Under the pieces are notes generated by a model. That model saw only the letters and a list, made by a program, of their open reading frames with translations, was not told the DNA's origin and did no database searches. Source: Bryobacterales bacterium (lineage in GTDB: Bacteria; Acidobacteriota; Terriglobia; Bryobacterales; UBA6623). From it: a stretch of 64,000 nucleotides of DNA. Where the stretch lies: NCBI GenBank assembly GCA_026713545.1, contig JAPOOG010000045.1, positions 1 through 64,000 of the forward strand. The letters run 5' to 3'. A program made the translations under genes and the position numbers. Numbering within the stretch: position 1 is the first letter of the stretch; every line of letters begins with the position of its first letter. Positions 26,355 to 35,936 of the stretch are shown piece by piece.

Positions 26355-28265
26355 TTAGTTGTGCGATGCGCCGCTTCGTTTCGATGCAGCGTAAACCCAA
26401 GCTGTAACGCCCAGCAGAGCGGCGATGGAGATGATGTCGCTCTCGAGTAGAGGGACTGGCAATTCCACTCCGGCAGTGCGGGGGACTGCAATCAAGATGC
26501 CCGCGATCGCTTCGCCCGCGATCAGGCCTGATCCGATCAGGATAGCCGTGTGATTCGCGGAGCCCTGCGCCTTTTCCCCCTGCTTGGCCAGGGAACGTGC
26601 GAGCACCCATGCCAGAAGGCCCCCGGCGAAGATCGGAGTCGAGAGCGAAAGGGGGAGATAGATGCCCACGGCCACAGGCATTACGTGCGCCCGGAAGAGG
26701 CTGCCGCCCTTGCGGAGGGCTTCATCGGTGACGATCAGCGCGACCGCGATGCCCATGCCGATCAGAACCATGGTCCAGGGCAGGGAACCGTCTCCGAAGA
26801 GGGCCTGTGCAATGCTGGCGAACAACGTCGCCTGGGGTGCGCGCAACGAACCTTCGGCTCCGGTTCCGATTCCGTAGCCTTGATGGAGCAGCGTCAGAAT
26901 GGGCGCGATGATCAGCGTCGGGAACAGGACGCCGACGAACTGTGTGAGTTGCTGCCGCCATGGCGTCGCCTTCACGAGGTATCCGGTCTTGAGATCTTGC
27001 GACGTATCACCCGCCGTGGCTGCAGCGCAGCAAACAACGCCCGCGACCCCTAGCGCGCCGAGCGTCCCCGCCGTGCCCGTCATGCCCAGCAACAGCAAGA
27101 CAACCGACGCAAACAGCAGGGCACAGATCGTCATTCCCGAAACGGGGTTGTTCGAGCTGCCGACCAATCCCACGATATAGCTCGACACCGCGACAAAAAA
27201 AAACGACGCGATGATCATCACCACACCGGCGACCATCGCAATGGTCATCGACCCGGTGAGGATTCGGTAGAGCACAACCGTTGCTATGCCCGCCAGCATC
27301 AGGATGATGGCCGTCTGTGCCGTCGGGAGATCCTGGTCAGTGCGCTCGCGCGAAGCAGATTTTTGAGAACGGATTCCGCTGAAAGCTTCACGTAAACCTT
27401 TTACGATGCCGCTGCGAATGCGAATCATCGACCACAGGCCGCCGATGATCATTGCCCCCACACCCATGTAGCGGATTTGTCCGCTCCAAGCCGCCCACGC
27501 CGCGTCGAGCACCTCGCCCTCCGGCAGAGGTGTCATGACGTAGTAGATCGGGATCGACACTATCCAGCCGATCGCACCGCCAGCAAACACGAGAGTCGCC
27601 ACTTCCAACCCGACGATCACGCCAACACCCAGCAGGGCTACGGACACGTCCGTTCCGAAGTAGAGCAGTGTGTTGCCCAATCGAACCGCGCCTTCCACAA
27701 CGCCGCGCAGGACGGCAACCACGCCAATAGCCGATTTGAACAACATGCCCACGATCACCGCAATCAGGATCCGCCCCAGCGAACGGCCGCCCTCCTGCCC
27801 GGCTTCGAGCACCTGAGCACAGGCGACGCCTTCGGGATAGATCAACTCCTCGTCGGCGTCGTCGGCGATGAGAGTCCGCCGCAAGGGGATCATGAACAGC
27901 ACGCCGAGAACGCCTCCCAGCAAGCCGATCATCGTCACTTGCCAGTAGAGAAACTGTGTCCAAACACCGGCGATCACAAGGGCCGGAACGGTGAAGATGA
28001 TCCCTGCCGCGACGGACTCGCCCGCCGACGCCATCGTCTGAACAATGTTGTTTTCGAGAATCGTGCCGCGCCGCAGAACGCCCCGCAGGATCCCCATCGA
28101 AACGATCGCCGCGGGAATGCTTGCCGAAACGGTCATCCCGGCGTAGAGTCCCAGATACGTGTTGGCCGCTGTCATCACCGTACCGATGGCGAGACCCAGA
28201 ATGATGGCGCGGCCGGAGATTTCCACGAGTTGCTGAGCAGGAGTTGGGTGCGGGTTCACGGACAC
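26355..28265 (-). CDS. OPT-family oligopeptide transporter
   Basis: A 636-residue integral membrane protein of the OPT (oligopeptide transporter / YSL) family with about 14-16 helices. Diagnostic blocks are present: LGLYAGMTVSASIPAA, ENNIVQTMASAGES, and GVACAQVLEAG. Family members import peptides or metal chelates with protons. Start GTG 28265 after GGGAG. It converges with the preceding membrane protein gene (20 bases between stops). Confidence 0.93.
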   Translation of the reverse strand: MSVNPHPTPAQQLVEISGRAIILGLAIGTVMTAANTYLGLYAGMTVSASIPAAIVSMGILRGVLRRGTILENNIVQTMASAGESVAAGIIFTVPALVIAGVWTQFLYWQVTMIGLLGGVLGVLFMIPLRRTLIADDADEELIYPEGVACAQVLEAGQEGGRSLGRILIAVIVGMLFKSAIGVVAVLRGVVEGAVRLGNTLLYFGTDVSVALLGVGVIVGLEVATLVFAGGAIGWIVSIPIYYVMTPLPEGEVLDAAWAAWSGQIRYMGVGAMIIGGLWSMIRIRSGIVKGLREAFSGIRSQKSASRERTDQDLPTAQTAIILMLAGIATVVLYRILTGSMTIAMVAGVVMIIASFFFVAVSSYIVGLVGSSNNPVSGMTICALLFASVVLLLLGMTGTAGTLGALGVAGVVCCAAATAGDTSQDLKTGYLVKATPWRQQLTQFVGVLFPTLIIAPILTLLHQGYGIGTGAEGSLRAPQATLFASIAQALFGDGSLPWTMVLIGMGIAVALIVTDEALRKGGSLFRAHVMPVAVGIYLPLSLSTPIFAGGLLAWVLARSLAKQGEKAQGSANHTAILIGSGLIAGEAIAGILIAVPRTAGVELPVPLLESDIISIAALLGVTAWVYAASKRSGASHN

Positions 28266-28854
28266 AAGCTCCCTATTGTAGGCGTCGAGTCCCGAGAGCG
28301 AAGCCCCATTGCTCGGATAGATCGTTTACGACTGTGGTTCTCTGCCGTGACTTCTGCGTGTCGAGTGAGAGCTAAACGACTTGAAGGCGTCGCGGCGACA
28401 TGGGAATCTGCTGTCAAATTACCTCGATTGTCAAGCTCCGTGCTGCTCGGACTAGCGAGGGTCCGGCTTGGACAAGGACGACGCGCATGGGCGCTCCGTC
28501 TGGACTCGCCGCACTCCTGCTCAGAGGGGTAATGGATCATCTATCGGCCCCTTGGTGTGGGGCGGACATGTTGACGAAGTAGCGGCGCGACCGGAAGCCA
28601 TCTTCCGTCCGGCTGATGAAGCTGGGTGTCCGCTGCACGCCGGTAAATGCGTGCGTATCGAACAAGCTGGTGTCGTAGAACGCTAGGCTCCAGCCGTTCT
28701 GCTGGATCGGCCCCGACAGGTTGGGACATCGCAGACTGGCAGCGTATCGCCTGCACGGGCTTGTCCTGGACAGATATTGAACACCACGATCCGTAGGTAT
28801 ACTACTCAATGTGCTCACTCAGACACTCCGGGACATCTAGGTTACTGTCGTGCA
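28266..28854. other. gene-poor stretch upstream of rmuC
   Basis: About 590 bases. A frame on the minus strand (28537-28818, 93 codons) has protein-like wording in its last 60 codons (SGPIQQNGWSLAFYDTSLF and SRRYFVNM) but no SD and no family I recognise; it may be a gene remnant. The end carries the promoter candidate for rmuC. Confidence 0.3.
28777..28803 (+). promoter_or_regulatory. possible promoter for rmuC
   Basis: TTGAAC (28777-28782) and TATACT (28798-28803) with a short 15-base spacer; the ATG of rmuC is 52 bases further. The -10 box is good, the spacing is not. Confidence 0.35.
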
Positions 28855-30201
28855 ATGGAATCCGTAATTGGGATCGTCGTCAGTCTCGTTGCCGGTGCTG
28901 GAGCGGCATATGCCGTACTGCGCAGCCGCTCGGTCCGACTGGAAACGCAGCTTGATGAGAGGACCAGGCAGCTGGAGACAGCCATCCAGGAACGTGATGA
29001 GGAGCGGGACAAACGGGAGGATCTGAGCGAGAAACTCTCGAATGCTCAGGCCGAACTGAGCGGCTACCAAAGTAGCCAGAAGGAACGTGAGAAGGCCAAC
29101 GAGCAGCGCCGAGCAGATCTCGACACTCATTTCAAGGGTCTCGCTTCGGAGGTGCTCAAATCGAGCACCGAAGAGTTCCGCAAGCAGGCGGCCGAACAGT
29201 TCAAGCAGCAGCAGGAGTTGGCCGATTCGGACCTGAAGGCGCGCCAAACCGCGGTTCAGAACCTGGTGAATCCGGTCCGCGAGAGCCTGGACAAGCTACG
29301 AAAGCATGTGGACGATTCCGACAAGGAACGAATAGCGGACAACACGAAGATCAGCCAGAGCGTTGACGGGCTGATGGCTGAAACGAGCGGGCTGCGGAAG
29401 ATCTTGCACAATCCTCAGTTGCGGGGCCAGTGGGGTGAGCAGCACCTGCACAACGTGCTTGTTGCGGCCGGTATGGAGCAGCACGTCGATTATTTCAAGC
29501 AGGACACTGTGGGCGACGCGCCGGACGCTGCGTTGATGCGCCCCGACGCGCAGGTGAAGATTCCAGGTGGCGCCACAGTCGTGATTGACGCCAAGACACC
29601 GCACGACAGCTACGACCAGGCAATGCGCAGCACGAACGGACAGGAACAGACGCGATTGCTTGCAGAACATGCTGCTGCCCTTGCCAAACATGCTCAAGAG
29701 CTCGCGGGTCGGAATTATGCGCAATGGGTAGAGGGCTCACCCGATTTCGTGATGATGTACGTGCCGACCGACCCGATGCTTGACGCGGCCATCAAAGTCG
29801 AGCCAGCGATCTGGCAGGAGACGTGGCAACGACACCGAGTGCTGATCACGACACCGGGCCTTCTGATCGCGTTCCTGCGGACCGTGGCGCTCGCGTGGCA
29901 GCAGCAGAACATCCACCAGAACGCACAGAAGATCGCGGAGACTGCCAGAGAGTTATACGGCCGCCTGCGTACCTATGCCGGACACCTCGACAAGATGGGC
30001 CGCGGGCTCCGCCAAGCCGTCGACGCGTACAACAGTGGCGTCGGCTCGTTCCAGTTGCGCGTGCTGGCCCAGGCGCGCCGCTTCGAGGAACTGAGCGCCA
30101 CTGGTAACACCGAGCGGATCGGTGAGCCCAAGCAGATCGAGAACGCTGTACGCCAGGTTGATGCGCCGGAGCAGCCTCACCCGACCGGTACTGGCGACTG
30201 A
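28855..30201 (+). CDS. rmuC: DNA recombination protein RmuC
   Basis: A 448-residue protein: N-terminal transmembrane helix (residues ~4-20), a coiled coil (~25-150) and the C-terminal RmuC domain, with the endonuclease-like core VVIDAKTPHDSY and the family block RGQWGEQHLHNVL. RmuC limits inversion-type rearrangements in E. coli and has a predicted PD-(D/E)XK nuclease fold. ATG 28855 (MESVIGIVV) is chosen since the 26 codons before it lack family character. Single gene, no operon partner. Confidence 0.93.
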   Translation: MESVIGIVVSLVAGAGAAYAVLRSRSVRLETQLDERTRQLETAIQERDEERDKREDLSEKLSNAQAELSGYQSSQKEREKANEQRRADLDTHFKGLASEVLKSSTEEFRKQAAEQFKQQQELADSDLKARQTAVQNLVNPVRESLDKLRKHVDDSDKERIADNTKISQSVDGLMAETSGLRKILHNPQLRGQWGEQHLHNVLVAAGMEQHVDYFKQDTVGDAPDAALMRPDAQVKIPGGATVVIDAKTPHDSYDQAMRSTNGQEQTRLLAEHAAALAKHAQELAGRNYAQWVEGSPDFVMMYVPTDPMLDAAIKVEPAIWQETWQRHRVLITTPGLLIAFLRTVALAWQQQNIHQNAQKIAETARELYGRLRTYAGHLDKMGRGLRQAVDAYNSGVGSFQLRVLAQARRFEELSATGNTERIGEPKQIENAVRQVDAPEQPHPTGTGD

Positions 30202-30415
30202 AGTTGTCCCGAGCCTGCGGGCGGGTTCACTCTTGCGGGTTCACGTCAAAACCTGCGTATGAACTTCGGTTCCTGGGATAACGACCGGCGGACATGGGCA
30301 GTCGTTGTCTCTGTAGTTCTTCGGAGCGGATCGGCTTGGCGCGCCGTCCTGCTCACTTCGCTTCGAGCGGCAACCGAAGCCCGCTGCTCCTTCTGGAGAC
30401 TTCCACCGCGAGCTG
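30202..30415. other. intergenic region with possible inverted, degenerate repeat B
   Basis: Between convergent genes. It has a direct repeat gcgggttcac (around 30222 and 30236). Positions ~30320-30370 read on the minus strand resemble the tcaggacg...gcgcgagccgct part of repeat B, but the similarity is short. Confidence 0.25.
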
Positions 30416-31951
30416 CTATGGATTTGTCTGTCGGACCAGACAGTAAAGCGTATTGCGAGTCCGAATATACAGGCGATTCTCGACGATGGCGGGCGTGGCG
30501 TAGACCTCCTCCCCGAAGTCGTGGGAAGTCAGTATCTCCCACTGAGCGCCGGCCTTGAGAACGGTGGCTTTCCCCAACTGGCTGATCATATAGACCTTGC
30601 CGTCCGCGCCCACGGGAGAGGCATAGTATTTGTCAAGTGCTTTTCTTAAACGGCCCTGCTTGAAGATCTCTCCGGTCTGGGGGTCGAGCGTCGATAGAAT
30701 GCCGCCATCCTTGATCAGATAGAGAACATTGTCGTAAATGAGCGGGGAAGGGACGTTCGGCAGAAACTTTTCCAGACTCCAGACTAGGTGATCGGTCTCC
30801 GTGAGGTTCCCGCGGCCGCCGTGACGAACGGCCATCAGGCTGCTCTTGGACGTGCGGCGAATGCGGTGAAACTCCCAGTCGCGCTGGTCAACGAGTTTGT
30901 CGTGGTCGAGGTCGATGAGATAGAGCTTGCGCTTCGGCTCTACGATCTTGAGTTCTTCCTCGTTCATGACGCCGTCGCTGTTCTTGTCGGCTTTCTTGAT
31001 CGCCTCGGCGAACGTCGGAATCGCATCCGCCGGGATCTGGCCTCCTCCTTCCCAGGAATTGGAATAGATCATGTTGCCGTGGATGATCGGCGTCGATTTG
31101 GTCTGCCAGCCGCCGCCGTTGACCCACCAGAGCTTCTCGCCCGTATCGGCGGAATAGGAGGCGAGGAAATAGGCGCTGGGTACGATCACTTCGAGAGGCC
31201 CTTCCTTCGGTTGAAAAACGGCAGGAGTCACGTAGGATCGCGTGGTTTCCGGGCGGTCGGTTTTCCAGATGACCTTACCCGCGTTCTTATCCACCGCGAG
31301 CATGTAGGGAGCCGTGTCAGAGTCGCATACCAGGATCACTTTGTCGTCAACCAGAATTGGTGAAGAGCCGTGCCCGTTGACATTGTTGAATGGCCCCAGG
31401 GGCAGCCGCCAACGCTCATCTCCTTCGACGGTGTAAGAGATCAAACCGAAGTCGCCGAAGAAGACGTAGACGTTCTCGCCGTCGGTGACCGGACTCGGCG
31501 ATGCGGGCGAGTTGGTCTTTTCGTAACGCTCCATGCGCGGTCGTGGAGCTGCTTTCTTCCAGAGAATCTCTCCGTTGCCGCGGTCGATCGCGAATGTGAC
31601 GAGTTTGCCTCCGGCGTCAACCACTTTCTCGCGCCCGGCGTCCGTTTCCTCGCCGCCTTCGGCCGCGGTCAGAAAAATACGGTTCCCGCTGATGATGGGC
31701 GAGGAATGACCCCATGGCAAAGAGATCTTCCAGAGGATATTGCGTTTATCACCGAGGTCGGCAGGCAGTCCGGTCGCATCGGCGATGCCGCTGCCGTTCG
31801 GCCCGCGAAAACGGGGCCAGTCGGTCCCGCTGGCGGGGATGGAAGCCACGCCGAGCAAAGTCAGAACACAAAATGTATACAGGCCAAGCTTGGCGATCGT
31901 TGAACAAGTCGTCACAGTTGCGAGTGTAGGCCGTCGCCCGTCCTGCCGCAA
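30416..31951 (-). CDS. exported PQQ-type beta-propeller with EF-hand insert
   Basis: A 511-residue exported protein: signal peptide (hydrophobic LGLYTFCVLTLLGVASIPASG), then propeller blades (WPRFRGPNGSG; NGEILWKK; AGKVIWKTD; TGEKLWWVN) typical of outer-membrane BamB/PQQ-like proteins. Between blades, residues ~325-370, lie two EF-hand loops, DKNSDGVMNEEEL and DLDHDKLVDQRDW, that should bind calcium. Such propeller-plus-EF-hand proteins are known from Planctomycetes and Acidobacteria without assigned activity. Start is uncertain: TTG 31951 or GTG 31915. Second propeller gene of this type in the window (see 5349). Confidence 0.85.
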   Translation of the reverse strand: MRQDGRRPTLATVTTCSTIAKLGLYTFCVLTLLGVASIPASGTDWPRFRGPNGSGIADATGLPADLGDKRNILWKISLPWGHSSPIISGNRIFLTAAEGGEETDAGREKVVDAGGKLVTFAIDRGNGEILWKKAAPRPRMERYEKTNSPASPSPVTDGENVYVFFGDFGLISYTVEGDERWRLPLGPFNNVNGHGSSPILVDDKVILVCDSDTAPYMLAVDKNAGKVIWKTDRPETTRSYVTPAVFQPKEGPLEVIVPSAYFLASYSADTGEKLWWVNGGGWQTKSTPIIHGNMIYSNSWEGGGQIPADAIPTFAEAIKKADKNSDGVMNEEELKIVEPKRKLYLIDLDHDKLVDQRDWEFHRIRRTSKSSLMAVRHGGRGNLTETDHLVWSLEKFLPNVPSPLIYDNVLYLIKDGGILSTLDPQTGEIFKQGRLRKALDKYYASPVGADGKVYMISQLGKATVLKAGAQWEILTSHDFGEEVYATPAIVENRLYIRTRNTLYCLVRQTNP

Positions 31952-31959
31952 CGTGGCGG

Positions 31960-33336
31960 CTAGTTGACGACTCGACTCATACCGGCATCGGCTCGTCGTT
32001 GGGAAAAACGGTCAAGGTAGTGCGTATCGAAGTTCCCAAGGACAAAATCCGGGTCGGCCATTACCCGCTCGTGAAAGGGGATCAAAGTGTCGATTCCCTC
32101 CATCAACATCATGCCGAGGGAGCGCTGCATGCGGCTGATGGCCTCGGTGCGGTCGCGTCCATGCGCGATGAGTTTCGCGACAAGCGAGTCGTAGTACGGT
32201 GGGACAAACCAGCCTGAGTACGCTGCCGTGTCCACACGGATGCCCGGCCCACCCGGCAGAAGCATCTGCGTGATACGTCCCGCGGAGGGCACAAACGTCT
32301 TGGGGTTTTCCGCATTGATGCGGCACTCGATGGCATGCCCTCGCGGCTCGATCTTGCCGGTCACAATTGACGACAAGGGTTCGCCTGCGGCAAGCAGTAG
32401 CTGACTCTTGACCAGATCGATTCCGGTGACCACTTCCGTGATCGGGTGCTCGACCTGGATGCGGGCGTTTAGCTCGATGAAGTAGAGTTCGCCCTCATCA
32501 TCCATCAGGAACTCCGCCGTGCCGGCATTCGAGTAGCCGACTCGTTCGAAAGCCTTTTCAAGCCGCCGGCACATTCGGTTGCGTGTTTTCGAGTCGATGC
32601 GGGGCGAGGGCGCTTCTTCGATCAGCTTCTGATGCCGTCTTTGGATCGAGCATTCCCGTTCGCCTAACGCAACGACTTTCCCATGGTTGTCTCCAAGAAT
32701 CTGGAATTCGATATGACGTGGCCCCTCGATGTACTTCTCGAGATAAACGTCGGACGATTGAAAACTCACTGCCGCCTCGTGCCGCGCCTGATGGAACAGT
32801 TTGGGCAGTTCGCTCGGCTCTCGAACGATTCGCATGCCGCGTCCCCCGCCGCCACCGGCCGCCTTGAGGATGACCGGGAAGCCGATGTCCTTCGCTAGGG
32901 AAAGAGCCTCGCGGGCGGTTTCGAGCGGATCCTCGGACCCCGGCAGGATCGGCAGACCGGCCGCGCGCGCCTGCTTGCGAGCTTCGGCTTTGTCGCCCAT
33001 CTGACGAATGGTTTCGACCTCCGGGCCGATGAACCGAATACCCGACTCACGGCAGACATCCGCGAAGCCGGCGTTCTCGGCTAGGAATCCGTAGCCGGGA
33101 TGGATCGCGTCGACGTCGGTGATTTCCGCCGCGCTGATCACCGCAGGCACGTTCAGGTAACTGTCTTTGCTGCGCGGAGGACCGATGCAGAGCGCTTCAT
33201 CGGCATGGCGGACGTGCAGCGACTCGCGGTCCGCTTCCGAGTAGACGGCGACCGTGCGAATCCCAAGATCCCTGCAGGCAGAGATGACTCGGACCGCAAT
33301 CTCACCTCGGTTCGCGATCAGAACTTTTTTGAACAT
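31960..33336 (-). CDS. accC: acetyl-CoA carboxylase, biotin carboxylase subunit
   Basis: A 458-residue ATP-grasp enzyme that carboxylates the biotin on AccB with bicarbonate and ATP, the first half-reaction of fatty acid synthesis. Typical start [16 protein letters not shown] (ATG 33336; the frame opens earlier without family similarity), glycine-rich ATP loop [11 protein letters not shown], and the catalytic block [14 protein letters not shown]. Starts 13 bases after accB ends. C-terminus is slightly longer than typical but intact. Confidence 0.97.
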   Translation of the reverse strand: MFKKVLIANRGEIAVRVISACRDLGIRTVAVYSEADRESLHVRHADEALCIGPPRSKDSYLNVPAVISAAEITDVDAIHPGYGFLAENAGFADVCRESGIRFIGPEVETIRQMGDKAEARKQARAAGLPILPGSEDPLETAREALSLAKDIGFPVILKAAGGGGGRGMRIVREPSELPKLFHQARHEAAVSFQSSDVYLEKYIEGPRHIEFQILGDNHGKVVALGERECSIQRRHQKLIEEAPSPRIDSKTRNRMCRRLEKAFERVGYSNAGTAEFLMDDEGELYFIELNARIQVEHPITEVVTGIDLVKSQLLLAAGEPLSSIVTGKIEPRGHAIECRINAENPKTFVPSAGRITQMLLPGGPGIRVDTAAYSGWFVPPYYDSLVAKLIAHGRDRTEAISRMQRSLGMMLMEGIDTLIPFHERVMADPDFVLGNFDTHYLDRFSQRRADAGMSRVVN

Positions 33337-33349
33337 CCGCGTAGAAAAG

Positions 33350-33856
33350 TTAGCTCGGCCGGATCGCGAACAGTGCTTCGCCGTATTCGACGGGCTGCCC
33401 GTTCGAGACGAGCTGCTTCTCGATGGTTCCCGCCACGTCGGCTTCAATCTCGTTCATCAGCTTCATCGCTTCGATGATGCAAAGCACCTGCCCCGCGGTG
33501 ACCTGTTCCCCAACCTCGACGAAGGGCTCGGCGTCAGGGCTGGGCGCCTCGTAAAAGGTTCCTACAATGGGAGACTTCACCTGCGTGAGTCCTGCATCGG
33601 AGGATTCGGACGGAGCGGCGGTTTCAGCGGTCGGATCGAGCGGTTTTCCAGGCTCTTCCCCTGCAGGGGAGGGGATTTCCTTGATCTGCTGCGGGGCTGA
33701 AACGCCGGGGGCGACGATGACGTAAGGCGGCCGGTTTCCGTCATCGGACGACCCTCGTCGGATACGAACCTTCTCGTCGCCTCTTTCGAGCTCGAATTCC
33801 TGGATGTCTCGCTCTGCGAGGGCATCCATCAGTTCCTTGATTTCGTCCAGGTTCAT
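33350..33856 (-). CDS. accB: acetyl-CoA carboxylase, biotin carboxyl carrier protein
   Basis: A 168-residue carrier: an N-terminal helix ([13 protein letters not shown]), a Pro/Ala/Glu-rich linker, and the biotinyl domain with the modification lysine in [11 protein letters not shown] (Lys132). ATG 33856 gives the normal N-terminus; a GTG 19 codons upstream (33913) with GGGAG close by is an alternative. It is the substrate of the BirA ligase at 8978. Together with accC and the upstream Xaa-Pro peptidase it forms the conserved peptidase-accB-accC operon. Confidence 0.96.
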   Translation of the reverse strand: MNLDEIKELMDALAERDIQEFELERGDEKVRIRRGSSDDGNRPPYVIVAPGVSAPQQIKEIPSPAGEEPGKPLDPTAETAAPSESSDAGLTQVKSPIVGTFYEAPSPDAEPFVEVGEQVTAGQVLCIIEAMKLMNEIEADVAGTIEKQLVSNGQPVEYGEALFAIRPS

Positions 33857-33926
33857 CCCGTTACGTACCGTTAAAGTGAAACCTGTTCTGGTTTGGGCAG
33901 GAGAGCTCGGCACTCGCTCCCGATGA

Positions 33927-35042
33927 TCACAAGGTTCGCAGTTGTCGAGGTGTACGGCTGAGCAGTTCGCAACCTGTCTTGGTCACGAGAAGTAGGTCTT
34001 CAATCCGCACTCCTCCGACGTCTTCGACATATGCGCCCGGTTCGATCGTGATTACCATCCCCGATGCCAGCCGCGTCTGTTCGCCTGCCCCCACTCGCGG
34101 CTGCTCGTGAATCTCGAGTCCGACTCCATGACCTGTGGCGTGCGGGAAGACATCACCATACCCAAAGTCCGCAAGCACTTTCCTCGCCGCTTGATCCACC
34201 GTTGCGGCTTTGACACCGGATCGAACCTGATCTACAGCCGTTTCCTGGGCTTCCCGAACTGCTCGGAAAATCCGTCGCTTTTCGCTTCCGACGCGCCCGA
34301 AACATATCGTTCGGGTCATGTCACTGTTGTAGCCATCGAGTATAGCACCGTGATCCAGAACAACGAGTGAGTTGGGAACGATACGCTCCGTCCTGGCGCG
34401 GGCATGGGGCAGGGCAGAGTGAGGTCCGCTGGCGACGATCGTTTCAAACGCCGCACCCTCTGCGCCCAAGCTGCGGAACTCGAAGTCCAATTCGGCCGCG
34501 AAGCGGGCTTCGGTCCATTCCGCCCGGGCCCGTGAGCAGACGTTGTCGAACGCTCTTGAATTCAGCAGCGCAGCGAGCCGAATCTTGGCAATCTCGTCAG
34601 GCGTCTTCACTAGGCGAAGCTTCTCAACTAGGCCGTCGACCGGCTCGACCCGTGTCCGGCGGAGTTTGCGCCGCAGCGTTCGATAGAGGGCATGCGAAAT
34701 GCGGTTCTCTTCGACCGCGAGCCGACGGACTTGCTCCTCCTGGAGATCACTGAAGAGCAAGTCGAGCGGACTTTGCGTCGATTCGCATACATCGACACCT
34801 CGAGCTTGTGCTCTCGCTTGGGTCGTGTAACGTCCGTCGGTATAAAGCTTGGCGTGGTCGGCTGAGATCATCAGAAATCCGTAACTTCCGTCGAATCCGC
34901 AAAGGTATTGAATGTTCGATCCTGCGGAGACGAGAAAGAAGTCGTTCCCTTCGAAGCCGGCCTTCGCCAAGTCGAGACGCAACTTCCTGACGCGCTTTTT
35001 GAAGATGGGGGGCTCTCCTTGCGCTTGATGCTGTGTCGTCAC
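33927..35042 (-). CDS. M24-family Xaa-Pro aminopeptidase
   Basis: A 371-residue pita-bread metallopeptidase that removes N-terminal residues before proline or cleaves Xaa-Pro dipeptides. N-terminal creatinase-like domain (residues 1-140), then the catalytic domain with all five metal ligands: Asp in DHGAILDG, Asp in NSDMTRT, His in ATGHGVG, Glu in ITIEPGAYV and Glu in GGVRIEDLL. Start GTG 35042 (no alternative in frame nearby). Gene order peptidase-accB-accC is common in Acidobacteria and Firmicutes. PepP versus PepQ cannot be told. Confidence 0.93.
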   Translation of the reverse strand: MTTQHQAQGEPPIFKKRVRKLRLDLAKAGFEGNDFFLVSAGSNIQYLCGFDGSYGFLMISADHAKLYTDGRYTTQARAQARGVDVCESTQSPLDLLFSDLQEEQVRRLAVEENRISHALYRTLRRKLRRTRVEPVDGLVEKLRLVKTPDEIAKIRLAALLNSRAFDNVCSRARAEWTEARFAAELDFEFRSLGAEGAAFETIVASGPHSALPHARARTERIVPNSLVVLDHGAILDGYNSDMTRTICFGRVGSEKRRIFRAVREAQETAVDQVRSGVKAATVDQAARKVLADFGYGDVFPHATGHGVGLEIHEQPRVGAGEQTRLASGMVITIEPGAYVEDVGGVRIEDLLLVTKTGCELLSRTPRQLRTL

Positions 35043-35073
35043 TGTGCCCGCTCAGGAACTGCAAGACTGCATT

Positions 35074-35223
35074 TCTCGTCAAGTGGCGAGGTGAAGTGCC
35101 TGCCTGCTGCAGGCAGGTGTGAGAGGGCCGTCAGGAAAAGGCGCGCGCCGCTCGAGCCATCAACACGGCCTTTATCCCAGGCTGCTGAGACATCAGCAAG
35201 CGGTCTCTGACGGACGTTCGTTG
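35074..35223 (+). repeat. dispersed repeat family B, copy 3 (with palindromic insert)
   Basis: Begins tctcgtcaagtggcgaggtgaagtgc and continues gtgagagggccgtcagga, as in copy 1, but is interrupted at 35098-35116 by a perfect small palindrome (cctgcctg / caggcagg). The second half diverges from the other copies. It lies between the Xaa-Pro peptidase and the lipoprotein gene. Confidence 0.65.
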
Positions 35224-35844
35224 TCACGGCGACGTACCGGCCAGATCTTCTGCCAGCAGGCGCGCGCGTGCTGCCAGGTTTCTCGCGAGCGGCAGGTCCT
35301 CTCCGCGTACTTCCTGCGCCTGCCGCATGAAAGCTCTCACCCGCTTGATTTGTGCGCTGCGTTCCCGGAGTCCGCTGCCGTTCAGAACCCGGCTCAGACT
35401 CTCTTCAGCAGCGGCAAGATCACGGTCGATCATGCGGTTGTACTCGGAGCGTTCTTCGGAGGAAAGAATGATGCCGAGTCGAAACGGTGTCCGGGGATTC
35501 GCCGCTGGCTCGGGGGGCGTTGCGGCCTGCTCGTCCGCCGTCGGCTCATTGTCAGCAACCGGCTCGGACCTTTCCTCGTCGGCCTGATCGGACCGCTCGA
35601 CTCTCAATGGGATGCGTTCGGATGAGATGGCTTCCGGCGGAATGGGCTGCGGAGGTGGCAGTTTCTCCTGCGTTTGCGGTTCCCAAGCCACGCCGGCCGG
35701 ACGCTCCGGGGGGGCAGCCGCCGGCTCAGCGGCCACCGGAGCCGGAGGAGGCGCCGCGGTTGTCTTCCTTCCGCACCCTGCCTGCGTGATCATTGCGGCA
35801 AGCAACAAGCCCGCTCCCAGCATTCGAACTGCTTGTATGCGCAT
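35224..35844 (-). CDS. proline-rich lipoprotein of unknown function
   Basis: A 206-residue protein. ATG 35844 (AAGG upstream) begins a lipoprotein signal ending ITQAGC, so it should be lipid-anchored. Then a Pro/Ala/Glu-rich linker (residues ~25-115) and a helical C-terminal domain (~120-206) with EERSEYNRMIDRDLAAAEESL. Such an architecture fits a tether between the membrane and a partner. It is downstream of the histidine kinase (92 bases) and may be in the same operon as the two-component genes. I do not recognise a family. Confidence 0.75.
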   Translation of the reverse strand: MRIQAVRMLGAGLLLAAMITQAGCGRKTTAAPPPAPVAAEPAAAPPERPAGVAWEPQTQEKLPPPQPIPPEAISSERIPLRVERSDQADEERSEPVADNEPTADEQAATPPEPAANPRTPFRLGIILSSEERSEYNRMIDRDLAAAEESLSRVLNGSGLRERSAQIKRVRAFMRQAQEVRGEDLPLARNLAARARLLAEDLAGTSP

Positions 35845-35936
35845 TCCCGGCCTTGAAGCGAACGCTCCAACCGGATCGGCGCTGGAGGGGAATAACATGA
35901 GATCCATCGCCCTGGCGGACGCCGCTCCGAACTCTT

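Noticed and set aside
27477-28532. 351-codon plus-strand frame opposite the OPT transporter
   Set aside because: Rich in His/Arg/Asp as expected from the complement of a membrane protein gene.
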